From the NCBI GenBank assembly GCA_008012315.1, contig SSEL01000022.1, positions 38,095-102,094 on the forward strand: a stretch of 64,000 nt of DNA, in the 5' to 3' direction. The DNA comes from Rhodospirillaceae bacterium. Lineage in GTDB: Bacteria > Pseudomonadota > Alphaproteobacteria > Dongiales > Dongiaceae. The translations under genes and the position numbers were made by a program. The notes beneath the pieces are model-generated. The model made no database searches. It was not told where the DNA came from and saw only the letters and a list, made by a program, of their open reading frames with translations. Positions 29,995 through 38,479 of this stretch are shown one piece after another (position 1 is the first letter of the stretch; the number at the start of each line of letters is the position of its first letter).

Positions 29995-30312
29995 ATGGCC
30001 CGACGTCCGACCGCCGATCATTCCATCGATGATATCGTCAGCGAATTCCGCGATCTCGCCGCCTCGATCGACGAATTGCTCTCTGCCACGGGCAATGAAA
30101 GTAGCGATGCCCTGGCGCAGTTGAAGAGCCGGGCGGCGGACCGGTTGAAACAGGCCAAAGCCACGTTCAACCGGGTCGAGCGCACCGCCGTCCAAACGGC
30201 CAAGGATGTCGCCACGAAATCCGACGATTATGTGCACGACAATCCCTGGACCTCGATCGCGCTGGGGACCGGGGTCGGCCTTCTGGTGGGACTGCTGATC
30301 GGCCGCCGTTAG
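29995..30312 (+). CDS. ElaB/YqjD-family (DUF883) membrane-anchored protein
   Basis: This 105-residue protein has a long amphipathic coiled-coil-like region (about 10-75; DIVSEFRDLAASIDELL, then KSRAADRLKQAKATFNRVE) followed by the family hallmark HDNPWTSIALGTGVGLLVGLLIGRR, a C-terminal glycine-rich membrane anchor. E. coli YqjD and ElaB are RpoS-controlled inner-membrane proteins that bind ribosomes in stationary phase. GGAGG sits just before ATG 29995. It is first in an operon of three, behind an EcfG-type promoter. Confidence 0.88.
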   Translation: MARRPTADHSIDDIVSEFRDLAASIDELLSATGNESSDALAQLKSRAADRLKQAKATFNRVERTAVQTAKDVATKSDDYVHDNPWTSIALGTGVGLLVGLLIGRR

Positions 30313-30320
30313 TTTAAACG

Positions 30321-30836
30321 ATGACCGAGAGCGGCATGCCTCCACCGGGTGACGGGCCACCCTCGTTCGGTGCCGAGCCGATCAAGCCGGAGCGGACTGG
30401 ACCGGATCGGACTGGACCGGCCGAACGGTTACTGGTGATCGGCGGCAAGGTCCTTGCCGCCCTCACCGGCGGTGTCCAGACCCGCGTCGAACTGCTTGCG
30501 GCGGAGATGGTGGCCGAATGGAGCCGATTGGGTCGCCTTCTCCTGAGCGCGCTGGCCCTCGCCGTCAGCGCGCTGCTGGGTCTTGCTTTTCTTTCCTTTT
30601 TGATCATCGCCTATTTTTGGGACACCCATCGTCTGGCGGCAATCGCGGTCGTGACGATCTTTTACTGGGCAGTTGCCCTCTTCCTCGGCATCTCAATCTG
30701 GAAGTGGTTCGGGCGACGCAATATGCCCTTCGCTGCCACGGCCGATACCCTGCGACGCGACTATCAAGCCGTGTTACGGTCGATCGGTATCACACCGCAC
30801 GAACCGGTTCTGCCGGACGACGAGGAGGATCGCTGA
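30321..30836 (+). CDS. YqjE-like (holin-superfamily) membrane protein
   Basis: This 171-residue protein has a Pro/Gly-rich N-terminus of about 35 residues, including a duplicated RTGPDRTGP from a 15-bp DNA repeat (30393-30420). A helix (VQTRVELLAAEMVAEWSRLGR) and two transmembrane helices (about 75-95 and 100-122) follow, as in the Phage_holin_3_6/YqjE family, then a charged tail. E. coli yqjE lies between yqjD and yqjK, the same order as here. It probably assists envelope stress adaptation; nothing indicates a phage lysis role. Confidence 0.82.
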   Translation: MTESGMPPPGDGPPSFGAEPIKPERTGPDRTGPAERLLVIGGKVLAALTGGVQTRVELLAAEMVAEWSRLGRLLLSALALAVSALLGLAFLSFLIIAYFWDTHRLAAIAVVTIFYWAVALFLGISIWKWFGRRNMPFAATADTLRRDYQAVLRSIGITPHEPVLPDDEEDR

Positions 30837-31171
30837 TGTGGCCGGGCTTGGCCGAGACGAAAGCTGATCTCCGGATCGCCCTTCTGTGCCGCAAGGCGGA
30901 AGCGCAGCGGCGGGCAATGGGCGAGGCCACGCGGGACTACCGTGAGGTGACCGAACCTGTCGACCGGCGTTTTCTTCAGGTCACCGATTTCGTGCTGAGG
31001 CATCCGATCCTGACCAGCGCGACGGTCGGCCTCGGCAGCATCGCCTTGTTGCGCCAAGGCCGTCATCTGGGCCGCGTACGTTGGATTAACCGGGCCCACG
31101 GCTTGATCCGCGGCGGCCTGCTTGCCGTCGGCTTCCTCAAAGGACTGCGCGCCGCGACGACCCGGCGGTGA
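30836..31171 (+). CDS. YqjK-like protein
   Basis: This is a 111-residue basic protein. The N-terminal half is charged and helical (LRIALLCRKAEAQRRAMGEA), and the C-terminal half has two weakly hydrophobic stretches (FVLRHPILTSATVGLGSIALL and LIRGGLLAVGFLKGL). The ATG overlaps the stop of the yqjE-like gene (TGATG), so it is translationally coupled. Position as third gene of a yqjD-yqjE-yqjK array supports the name; sequence similarity alone is weak. Confidence 0.7.
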   Translation: MWPGLAETKADLRIALLCRKAEAQRRAMGEATRDYREVTEPVDRRFLQVTDFVLRHPILTSATVGLGSIALLRQGRHLGRVRWINRAHGLIRGGLLAVGFLKGLRAATTRR

Positions 31172-31186
31172 TCTCCGTATTTTAGA

Positions 31187-32023
31187 TTATTCGCCGACCT
31201 GCAGCAGCAGGCCGCGCTTTCGCGCCAGGGCAAAAGCATAGAGATAGATGCCGAGCCCGACCGTCATCAGCAGCGCGTTCAAGCCGACCGACGCGCCGAA
31301 ATAATCCCAGCGGAAAACGTGATCGAACAGCACCGCACGCATACCTTCGAAGACATAGGTCGAGGGCAGCGACCAGGAGATCACGCGCAACCAGCTCGGC
31401 AGGATCTCGACCGGGTAATAGACGCATGAGATCGGCGCCAGCATGAAAACCAGGAACCAGGCGAGGTTTTCCGCCGCCAGCCCGAAGCGCAGGATCATCG
31501 CCGAGACGATCAGGCCAAGGCCGCAGCCCATGATCATCAGATTGAAGAAGAAAGCGCCCAGCGGCAGTCCCATCGAAAAGATCGAGAAGCCGTAAAACGG
31601 GATCGCCAGCAGCATCGCCGGCAGCACGCCGATCAGCGCCCGGACCAGCGCCATGACGATCAAGGCGGCGATATGCTCGATCGGCCGCAAGGGGCTGCAG
31701 AACAAATTGGCAAGATTGCGCGACCACAGCTCTTCGAGAAAAGACAGCGAGAAACCGAGCTGGCTGCGGAACAGCACGTCCCACAACATGACGGCGGAGA
31801 TCAGCACGCCGAAGGCATTGGCGAGCCAGGAACTATGGGCATAGAGGAAGGTGCTGAAGAAACCCCAGATGATCATCTGCATGGTCGGCCAATAGGCCAT
31901 TTCGATCAGCCTCGGCCAGGATGTCCGCAACACATAGAAATGCCGCAGCACCATCGCCGCGATCCGGCTGAGCGTGGAATCGCGAAAGCGCGGTGTTGCG
32001 GTCGGGTGTCGGTCGCTCATCAT
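31187..32023 (-). CDS. ABC-2 type transporter permease
   Basis: This 278-residue inner-membrane protein has six hydrophobic segments and ABC-2 family features, such as ELWSRNLANLFCSPLRPIEHI in the first cytoplasmic loop and the late SCVYYPVEILPSWLRVISW segment. ABC-2 permeases export drugs, polysaccharides or lipids; this one has no substrate-specific mark. It is 13 bases downstream of the frameshifted ATPase gene and would depend on that ATPase. Confidence 0.87.
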   Translation of the reverse strand: MMSDRHPTATPRFRDSTLSRIAAMVLRHFYVLRTSWPRLIEMAYWPTMQMIIWGFFSTFLYAHSSWLANAFGVLISAVMLWDVLFRSQLGFSLSFLEELWSRNLANLFCSPLRPIEHIAALIVMALVRALIGVLPAMLLAIPFYGFSIFSMGLPLGAFFFNLMIMGCGLGLIVSAMILRFGLAAENLAWFLVFMLAPISCVYYPVEILPSWLRVISWSLPSTYVFEGMRAVLFDHVFRWDYFGASVGLNALLMTVGLGIYLYAFALARKRGLLLQVGE

Positions 32024-32036
32024 TCCGGCAGGCCTC

Positions 32037-32935
32037 TCACGTCGATCCGATATCGCGGTCCAAAGGCGGCACGCCGCCGGTCAGCACATCCGTTTCGCCA
32101 TGGCCGGCGGAAGGATGCGTGCCGGCGCGGCGGTCGCGCGCGATATCGAGGAAGACCTCTTCCAAATTCTGGCGGCTATATCGTTCGATGAGATCCTGGG
32201 GCGCACCGGCATCGACGATCCGTCCCTGGCGCATCATCAGGACGTGATCGGCCAGGCGCTCCACCTCGCCCATATTGTGGGAGGCGAGCAGGATCGCTGC
32301 ACCATGCCGGGCCTGGTAGCGTTCGAGATAGGCCCGGACCCAATCGGCGGTATCCGGATCGAGCGAGGCGGTCGGCTCATCGAGCAACAACAGTTCCGGC
32401 AAATTCAGCATCGCCTTGGCCAAAGCGACTCGCGTCTTCTGGCCGGCCGACAGGGTGCCGACCCGCCGATCGGTCAAAGCCGCCAGTTCCAGCTCCTCGA
32501 TGACCGATTTGATCCGGGCGGCGCGGTCCAGCAAGCCGTAAAGCCTGGCGAAAACCTCGAGATTTTGCCGGACCGTCAGGCGGTGCGGCAATTCGACATA
32601 GGGCGAGGAGAAGTTCATTCGCGGTAACAGATGGTGGCGTCGCGCGGCCAAATCTTCGCCGAACAGGCGAATGGTGCCGGCGCTGGGCTGCAGCAGGCCG
32701 AGCAGCATTGAAATCGTGGTGGTTTTGCCGGCTCCGTTGCCGCCCAGCAGCGCCACTGTCTGACCCGCCGGACGGTGAAATCGATGCCATTGACCGCCGT
32801 TACCGCCCCGAAGGTCTTCATGAGGCCGGATACCTGGATCGCCGGCACCCGTTCCGGTCCGGCGCCGGGTAGAATGCGGCACGCCGGCCCAGGCCGGGTG
32901 GACAGGGGGTCCGATGTCGGTGTCTTGTGAGGCAT
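32037..32935 (-). pseudogene. ABC transporter ATPase with a one-base frameshift
   Basis: Two reading frames together give a complete ABC ATPase. The first, from ATG 32935, encodes VPAIQVSGLMKTFGAVTAVNGIDFTVRR and then goes out of register. The second continues with GQTVALLGGNGAGKTTTISM (Walker A), LSAGQKTRVALAKAML (signature), LLLLDEPTASLDPDTADWV (Walker B), the switch His in LASHNMGE, and stops at 32037. Adding one C to the CCC at 32764-32766 (GGG on the coding strand) restores a single frame of about 300 residues. Either this is a recent inactivating mutation or a base-calling error in a short G run; no programmed frameshift signal is apparent. The partner permease downstream is intact. Confidence 0.85.
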
Positions 32936-33019
32936 GATCGAGGGTATAGCCTTGCTTGTCCGCGGAATCCGACAAGGGCTTGCCAAACAAAGCCCTGCCA
33001 ATTCTTATAAAGGTTGATG

Positions 33020-34345
33020 ATGAGCGTGACCACAGCCACGGCAACATTCCAGCCGAGACAGACGCGCAGCAGTCGCGGCCGTTTGCGGGTGCGAACGCTT
33101 GCCGTTATCCGCTGGATCGCCGTGGCCGGCCAGGCGGCGGCATTGCTCGTCGTGCAATTCGGCCTTGGCTATCAATTGCCGCTGCTGCCCTGCCTGGTCG
33201 CCGTGGCCGCCTTGGCTCTTGTCAATCTCCTGGGCCAGATCCGGCGGCGGCAATCGCACCGGCTGATGACGGACCGGGAAGCGGCTTTCTTCTTTGCCTT
33301 CGACATCGTACAGCTGGCCGTCCTGCTCTACCTGACCGGCGGATTGCACAATCCCTTTTCCGTTCTGATCCTGGCGCCGGTGACGGTCGCCGCCGCCGCA
33401 TTGTCGCTGCGCAGCACGCTCGGCCTCGCCGCTTTATCGATCCTCAGCGTCAATGTGCTGGCGATCTATCACATGCCGCTGCCCTGGGGCGACGGCTCCT
33501 TCGTCCTGCCGCGTATCCTCCTGATCGCCTTGGCCATTGCCCTGGCCCTGGCGGTCATCTTCATCACCTTCTATGTGTTCCGGGTGGCCGAGGAAATGCG
33601 CCGCATGTCGGATGCACTCAGCGAAGCGCAGGCATCGCTTGACCGGGAACAGCGCCTGTCTTCCCTGGGCGCCCTGGCCGCCGCCGCGGCCCATGAGCTC
33701 GGCAGTCCACTGGGCACGATCTCCGTGATCGCCAAGGAGCTGGCGCATGACCTGCCGAACGACAGCCCCTTTCGCTCCGATGTCGATCTGCTGCTCAGCC
33801 AGAGCGCGCGTTGCCGCGAGATTTTGAAGGAATTGTCCAGCCGGCCGGCGGAAAGCGGTGAGCATCCCTTCGAAATGATCCCCGCCACGCTGATGGTGGA
33901 ACTGGCCGCCGCGCCGCATCAGCGGCCGCATGTCGCCTTGCGCATCGAAGCCAAGCCCGATCCGGTCGATCCGGACATGCCCTTGGTCCCCCATCGGCCG
34001 GAAATCCTGCATGCCTTCGGCAATCTGATGCAGAACGCCATCGAATTCGCGCAGCAGGAAGTCAAGGTCGATGTCGCCTGGAGCCGCGAATGGCTGTCGA
34101 TCGTCATCAGCGACGATGGCCCCGGCTTTCCCGATACCTTGCTGGCCCGGCTGGGCGATCCCTATCTATCCAGCGCAGCCCGCGGCGATGCAGAAAGCCG
34201 CACCGGCGATCATATGGGACTCGGTATTTTCATCGCGCAAAACCTGATTGAGCGGACGGGCGGTACCGTCGGTTTCCAGAACAATACCTATCACGGTGCC
34301 GAAGTTCGCGTGACCTGGCCAAGAGAGAGCCTCGAGAATGACTGA
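33020..34345 (+). CDS. regB: RegB/PrrB/ActS-type redox sensor histidine kinase
   Basis: This membrane kinase of about 441 residues has six hydrophobic segments in residues about 25-190, with the quinone-site motif GGLHNPFSVLILAPVTV characteristic of RegB. The dimerisation box has His225 in AAAAHELGSPLGTISV, and the redox-active cysteine in SQSARCREILKEL falls at residue 265 with this start. The HATPase_c domain follows (GNLMQNAIEF, DDGPGF, MGLGIFIAQ). RegB phosphorylates RegA under reducing conditions to control respiration, and in photosynthetic relatives photosystem genes. AAGG precedes ATG 33020; ATG 33017 and TTG 33014 are alternatives. It overlaps regA by eight bases. Confidence 0.95.
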   Translation: MSVTTATATFQPRQTRSSRGRLRVRTLAVIRWIAVAGQAAALLVVQFGLGYQLPLLPCLVAVAALALVNLLGQIRRRQSHRLMTDREAAFFFAFDIVQLAVLLYLTGGLHNPFSVLILAPVTVAAAALSLRSTLGLAALSILSVNVLAIYHMPLPWGDGSFVLPRILLIALAIALALAVIFITFYVFRVAEEMRRMSDALSEAQASLDREQRLSSLGALAAAAAHELGSPLGTISVIAKELAHDLPNDSPFRSDVDLLLSQSARCREILKELSSRPAESGEHPFEMIPATLMVELAAAPHQRPHVALRIEAKPDPVDPDMPLVPHRPEILHAFGNLMQNAIEFAQQEVKVDVAWSREWLSIVISDDGPGFPDTLLARLGDPYLSSAARGDAESRTGDHMGLGIFIAQNLIERTGGTVGFQNNTYHGAEVRVTWPRESLEND

Positions 34346-34877
34346 AGAATCCGACAAGACACTCCTGATCGTCGATGACGACGCGCCCTATCGCCAGCGC
34401 CTTGCCCAAGCCCTGGAACGCCGCGGCTTCGCCGTGCAGCAGGCGGAATCGGTCATGGCCGGCATTGCCACGGCCAAGACACAAATGCCCCGCTTCGCAG
34501 TGATCGATCTGCGGCTGACCGATGGCAGCGGCCTTGATGTCGTCGCCGAAATCCATAAGAGCAACCCCGATTGCCGCGTCGTCATCCTGACAGGCTATGG
34601 CAACATCGCCACCGCCGTCGCCGCCATCAAGCAAGGGGCTGCGGATTACCTGCCGAAACCCGCCGATGCCGATCAGGTGGAAGCCGCCTTGCTGCAGAAT
34701 AAGAGCGCCCTACCCCCGCCGCCCGAACAGCCGATGACGGCGGACCGCGTGCGCTGGGAACATATCCAGCGGGTCTTCGAGCAATGCGATCGCAATGTCT
34801 CGGAAACGGCGCGCCGCCTGCGCATGCACCGCCGGACCCTGCAGCGCATTCTGGCGAAATACGCGCCCCGGAACTGA
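34338..34877 (+). CDS. regA: RegA/PrrA/ActR-type response regulator
   Basis: This 179-residue regulator has a receiver domain with the acidic pair in LIVDDDAPYRQRLA, the phospho-acceptor Asp57 in VIDLRLTDGSGLDVV, Thr in VVILTGYGNIATAV and Lys in YLPKPAD. A proline linker (LPPPPEQP) and a Fis-type helix-turn-helix (VSETARRLRMHRRTLQRILAKYAPR) follow. This C-terminus is nearly invariant among RegA homologues. It overlaps regB, so kinase and regulator are made together. Likely targets include the bd oxidase operon and the SCO gene in this window, which is inference. Confidence 0.95.
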   Translation: MTEESDKTLLIVDDDAPYRQRLAQALERRGFAVQQAESVMAGIATAKTQMPRFAVIDLRLTDGSGLDVVAEIHKSNPDCRVVILTGYGNIATAVAAIKQGAADYLPKPADADQVEAALLQNKSALPPPPEQPMTADRVRWEHIQRVFEQCDRNVSETARRLRMHRRTLQRILAKYAPRN

Positions 34878-34884
34878 TCATCAG

Positions 34885-34918
34885 CCGGAACGGCGGCCGG
34901 TTTGGCACGCCGTTCCGG
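34885..34918 (+). terminator. Hairpin after regA
   Basis: An 11-bp perfect stem (34885-34895 with 34908-34918, CCGGAACGGCG/CGCCGTTCCGG) has a 12-base loop and starts seven bases after the regA stop. There is no T run, so it may be Rho-aided or only a transcript-end stabiliser. Confidence 0.6.
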
Positions 34919-34970
34919 TATTCACCTCCCGCGTCCAGGCCATGATTTTCGGTTGCCTTCGCTCGCCCGG

Positions 34971-34994
34971 CGTTATATCCGATTGGGAATAACG
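34971..34994. promoter_or_regulatory. Mo-box (ModE-type operator) upstream of modA
   Basis: CGTTATAT, ten bases, ATAACG: the same 24-base architecture as the E. coli modA operator bound by ModE, with CGTTAT/ATAACG as the inverted arms. It ends 27 bases before the modA start. It implies repression of modA when molybdate is plentiful. The adjacent ModE-like gene is the obvious candidate regulator. Confidence 0.75.
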
Positions 34995-35021
34995 ACAACC
35001 GAGAAGGGGGCCTGGACCGTC

Positions 35022-35879
35022 ATGAGTCAGTCACAGAATCACGCCGTTGAGGGAATGATGAAGCCGATCCCGCGTCGGCGCCTGTTCACCCGCGTCGCGG
35101 CGATGTTGACGATCGCCGCCGGCTTGATGAGCGGCATCCATGTCTCGGCCCGCGCCGACGAGCCCGTCCGCCTGACGATCTTCGCCGCCGCCAGCCTGCA
35201 GAACGCAATCGATGATGTGAACGCCGCCTTTGCGGCCAAGCACCCCGCCGTCCCGAGATCCTCCTATGCCAGCAGCTCGGTTCTGGCGAAGCAGATCGAA
35301 GCAGGCGCCCAGGCGGATATCTTCATTTCCGCCGATCTCGACTGGATGAAATATATCACCGACCGCCAATTGACTGCCGAGAGAACGGAATACAACTTGC
35401 TGGGCAACCGCTTGGCTTTGATCACCAAGGCCGATGATCCGGTGACGGTGAAACTGGCACCTTCGGTCGATCTGCGCCAGGCGCTGGGTGACGGCCGCCT
35501 CGCCATGGGCGAGATCAAGAGCGTGCCAGCCGGCAAATACGGCAAGGCCGCGCTGGAGAATCTCGGCATCTGGGACAAGGTCCAGGACCGCGTGGTCGCC
35601 GCCGCCAATGTACGCGCTGCCCTGAAACTGGTGTCGCTGGGCGAAGCAAAGATGGGCATCGTCTATGAAAGCGATGCCAAGGTCGACAAAAGCGTGCGCG
35701 TCATCGATACCTTCCCCGAAGGCAGTCATCCCGCGATCATCTATCCGGCAGCCGTCACGAAATATGCTGCCACCCGCCAGGATGGCGGTGCGGACCTCGC
35801 CAAGGCCTATGCCGATTTCCTGCGCAGCGACACCGCGACCAAGATCTTTGCCGGCTATGGCTTCACGCCGCTGAAGTAA
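35022..35879 (+). CDS. modA: Molybdate ABC transporter substrate-binding protein
   Basis: This periplasmic protein has about 285 residues. The N-terminus has two Arg-rich patches and a signal peptide (AAMLTIAAGLMSGIHVSARA, cleavage near ARADE). The mature start VRLTIFAAASLQNAIDDV, YASSSVLAKQIEAGAQADIFISADLDWM and the late GIVYESDAKV match ModA, whose Ser and main-chain groups bind molybdate. ATGs at 35055 and 35058 follow a GAGGG and could be the real start. No modB or modC follows; the gene ends in a terminator. It is thus a single-gene unit under a Mo-box. Confidence 0.92.
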   Translation: MSQSQNHAVEGMMKPIPRRRLFTRVAAMLTIAAGLMSGIHVSARADEPVRLTIFAAASLQNAIDDVNAAFAAKHPAVPRSSYASSSVLAKQIEAGAQADIFISADLDWMKYITDRQLTAERTEYNLLGNRLALITKADDPVTVKLAPSVDLRQALGDGRLAMGEIKSVPAGKYGKAALENLGIWDKVQDRVVAAANVRAALKLVSLGEAKMGIVYESDAKVDKSVRVIDTFPEGSHPAIIYPAAVTKYAATRQDGGADLAKAYADFLRSDTATKIFAGYGFTPLK

Positions 35880-35900
35880 CCGGGCGAGGGTTCAAAAGAC

Positions 35901-35934
35901 ACGGCCGGCCCGCAACGCGGCGCCGGCCGTTTTC
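35901..35934 (+). terminator. Rho-independent terminator after modA
   Basis: A 9-bp perfect stem ACGGCCGGC (35901-35909) pairs with GCCGGCCGT (35922-35930) and is followed by TTTTC. It lies between the convergent modA and modE-like genes. Confidence 0.8.
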
Positions 35935-35945
35935 ATGTGCCGTTT

Positions 35946-36311
35946 TCAGTCGTGGGCAGTGGCAGATTTCGGCCTCTCGGCGGCCAAAGCATCCAGTCTT
36001 TTGAGCGATACCGCCGCTGCTGCCTCGGCCTTGGCCTCAATATCGGCAAGCCAGGCCAGGACATCCCGACCGGCCGAGGTCAACACCGCCCCGCCGCCGC
36101 CGCTGCCACCCGGCATCTTCTCGACCAGCGGTTCGCGAAAGGCTCCATTCACTTCCTCGACCAGCAGCCAGGCGCGGCGATACGACATGCCCATCGAGCG
36201 CCCGGCGGCCGAGATCGAACCGAGATCGTCGATCAGTTGCAACAGCCGGCGCTTGCCCGGCCCCAACCGGCCACCGGTTGCGAGATCCACGCGGAATGAG
36301 AGATGCGCCAT
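35946..36311 (-). CDS. ModE-like regulator, DNA-binding domain only
   Basis: This 121-residue winged-helix protein matches the N-terminal domain of ModE: GPGKRRLLQLIDDLGSISAA, AGRSMGMSYRRAWLLVEEVN and the wing EKMPGGSGGGGAVLT. The C-terminal tail is Ala/Glu-rich and ends in KSATAHD. The molybdate-binding Mop/TOBE domains of full ModE (about 260 residues) are absent, so molybdate sensing must come from another protein, or regulation differs. It converges on modA, whose promoter has a Mo-box. Single-domain ModE-like (LysR_N-type) proteins are common in alphaproteobacteria. Confidence 0.85.
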   Translation of the reverse strand: MAHLSFRVDLATGGRLGPGKRRLLQLIDDLGSISAAGRSMGMSYRRAWLLVEEVNGAFREPLVEKMPGGSGGGGAVLTSAGRDVLAWLADIEAKAEAAAAVSLKRLDALAAERPKSATAHD

Positions 36312-36405
36312 GTCAGTCGTCGGCCTTCGAATACTGCGGAATGGTCGATTCTAGCCTACCGCGCCCCGCTGCCAAGCTTTTTGCGCGCCATTCGTGACGT
36401 CGCCG

Positions 36406-37665
36406 TCAGCGCGGCAGTCCAACCCGCTCCGTGGCCGGGCGCGCCTGCAGCATGCTGTCGATCAACCGGCCTTGATATAGTGACAGGCCGAGATCCCGGC
36501 CGATATCGATCGCCTGCTGATGATCGACCCGGCAAAGGATGATGCGTTCGCGGCCGATCCGCTCGATGGCGTCGCGCAGATCGGCGGCATGCCGGCCTCT
36601 GACATGGTCGATAAAAGCGGGTGTCCAGATGATTTTCACCAGGTCGAAGCCCAGCAGCTTGCGATCGATCAGCGGCAGCATCAGATGCGGCACCGCATCG
36701 ATCATCAGCTTGTAGCCCCGCTCTTTCAGGAAATCGCGGGCGAAAAGATAATCGCCGGGCTCAGAAAAGACCTCGATTGCCGGCAACTCGATGGAGATCA
36801 CCCCCCGATCCTTCTGATTCGTGAGCTGGTCGAATTCGAGAAAGTCGCGGCCAAGCACGGTCGCCAGGGTCAGGTTGAGGCTGGCATGGCTCAGCATGTC
36901 GCGATATTCGCGCTGCGCCAGCAAGGCCAGCATGCGTTGATCGAGTACCCGTGACAGATGCTGGAACAGCCATTTGTCCGAGGTCACGTCATAACCCGGC
37001 AGCACCGTATCCGCCAGGTAGCTCATGGAAAAGAAGATCTCGTGGAAGACCACGGCCGGGCGATTGCCGGGAATGACGGCGCAGATTTCCTGCCGCCGCA
37101 GCACATTCGCCAGATCGGCCCGGGCAATGGCCCGTTCCAGGGCTTCCAGATTGTTGAGATCAAGCGCCGCGCCGTTGCTGGCCGGCGTCTGGTTATCGAG
37201 ATGGCGTTGCGCCGTTTCAGCCGCCGACAGAACCTGTTTGTGCCCGTCATTCATCTGCTCGACGCGGGCGAGAAAATCCGGATAGGCCGTGCCGAGATCG
37301 TACCAGGTGCAGAAATCCTCTTCGCTCTGCTCCGCGCCATGCACGGCAAAAAGCGGATCTTCGCTGAAGAGATATCTGATCTTCAGGATACAGGCATCGA
37401 TGTCGGCGATGGTGGCATCCTTCGCCAGGACTAGCACGTTGTTGTTATGGATCGGATAGATACCGGCGTCGTATTTTTTGGTCAGCGGCTCCAGCGTCTT
37501 GGCGATGATGCGCAGATGCTGCGGCCGTTGATGATGGGGGCGCAGCAGAGAGACCTTGATCTCCACGGCCTGCCAGCCGGTCCGATGGCGGTCCAGGCGC
37601 CGGGCGTAGTCCAGCAGGATCTCTTCAGCGGACAATGTCCGGGTATCCTTGAACCACTCGACCAT
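36406..37665 (-). CDS. Degenerate EAL-domain protein, probably non-catalytic
   Basis: This is a 419-residue soluble protein. The N-terminal half (about 1-185) is of unknown type. The C-terminal half reads as an EAL fold: HEIFFSM in place of the EAL start, the NLT motif in SHASLNLTLATVL, the Glu strand ISIELPAIEVF, LVKIIW at the KID strand, and the closing YQGRL. The metal-site motif DDFG is replaced by DAVP (about residue 320), so c-di-GMP hydrolysis is unlikely. Such domains can still bind c-di-GMP. It lies 109 bases downstream of the LapG-like protease on the same strand, which recalls the LapD-LapG pairing; unlike LapD it has no transmembrane or HAMP region. Confidence 0.7.
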   Translation of the reverse strand: MVEWFKDTRTLSAEEILLDYARRLDRHRTGWQAVEIKVSLLRPHHQRPQHLRIIAKTLEPLTKKYDAGIYPIHNNNVLVLAKDATIADIDACILKIRYLFSEDPLFAVHGAEQSEEDFCTWYDLGTAYPDFLARVEQMNDGHKQVLSAAETAQRHLDNQTPASNGAALDLNNLEALERAIARADLANVLRRQEICAVIPGNRPAVVFHEIFFSMSYLADTVLPGYDVTSDKWLFQHLSRVLDQRMLALLAQREYRDMLSHASLNLTLATVLGRDFLEFDQLTNQKDRGVISIELPAIEVFSEPGDYLFARDFLKERGYKLMIDAVPHLMLPLIDRKLLGFDLVKIIWTPAFIDHVRGRHAADLRDAIERIGRERIILCRVDHQQAIDIGRDLGLSLYQGRLIDSMLQARPATERVGLPR

Positions 37666-37774
37666 GCGATCCCATCATTCCGTCGCTCAAAATCGGCGAA
37701 ACGTTAACGGGACAAGATGAATTTTCTGCTAATGAGCGCGGGAAACCCGGCTTTTTCAGGCATTTATCGCGGCC

Positions 37775-38479
37775 TTACCGGGTATGCAGCCACCATTTCT
37801 GCTCATTGATCGAATAGACCGGCTGATAGTGCTTGATCGAGCTTGCCGGCACCACGGTACCGATCTGGTTGTCCAGCACCATCGGCACGTTGTCGACATA
37901 GACCACCAGGATCGCATGGCCGATGCCAAGGTTGAGATCCCGCAGCGCGACGACCCGCATATCCGCAATCGGCACGCCCAGCGCCTTCAGCGCCATGTAT
38001 TTTGAAATCGCGAAATCCTCGCAATCGCCGCTCTTTTTCAGAAACTCGAAGGGCGTCGCCCAATAGTCTTCCTGTCCCCAATTGTTGATATCGAGAATGT
38101 AAGGATGGAGGTTCATCTCGCGATTGACCTCCTTCAATTGGGTTTTGAGGTCCTTTCCCTTCAATCTGGCGATCAGCTCATTCCAGCCTTTGGTGCTACA
38201 GGTCGCGCCGTTGCAGGGTGCACCGTCTTTCCACCGTTTCAGCATCGAGGTCCATTTGGGGAACTTCTTCATATTGGTGGACGGAAGTTCGAAGGTGCCG
38301 AAGAGTTTCGGATAGCTGCGTGCCGCCGCCGGCTGCGCCGGCTGGATCAACAGCAACAGAACGAGAGGCGCCATCAGAAGCAGCAACACGCCGCGCCATC
38401 GGCGCGAGCGGCGATCGATGGCGCAGGCCCCGGCCACCCCGATACCGCCGATCAGGACGATGGTCAGCAAGGCGAACAT
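37775..38479 (-). CDS. LapG-like transglutaminase-fold cysteine protease (BTLCP)
   Basis: This protein of about 234 residues has an N-terminal hydrophobic segment followed by a second one (VLLLLMAPLVLLLLIQPAQP, about 30-50), placing the catalytic domain in the periplasm. The BTLCP triad is complete: Cys153 in SGDCEDFAISKYMAL, His188 in GIGHAILVVYVD and Asp203 in MVLDNQIG. LapG proteases of this family cut the N-terminus of surface adhesins when c-di-GMP is low. AGGAT precedes ATG 38479; a longer frame starts at 38548. It is divergent from the HD-GYP-like gene and upstream of the EAL-like gene. No large adhesin is in the window. Confidence 0.87.
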   Translation of the reverse strand: MFALLTIVLIGGIGVAGACAIDRRSRRWRGVLLLLMAPLVLLLLIQPAQPAAARSYPKLFGTFELPSTNMKKFPKWTSMLKRWKDGAPCNGATCSTKGWNELIARLKGKDLKTQLKEVNREMNLHPYILDINNWGQEDYWATPFEFLKKSGDCEDFAISKYMALKALGVPIADMRVVALRDLNLGIGHAILVVYVDNVPMVLDNQIGTVVPASSIKHYQPVYSINEQKWWLHTR

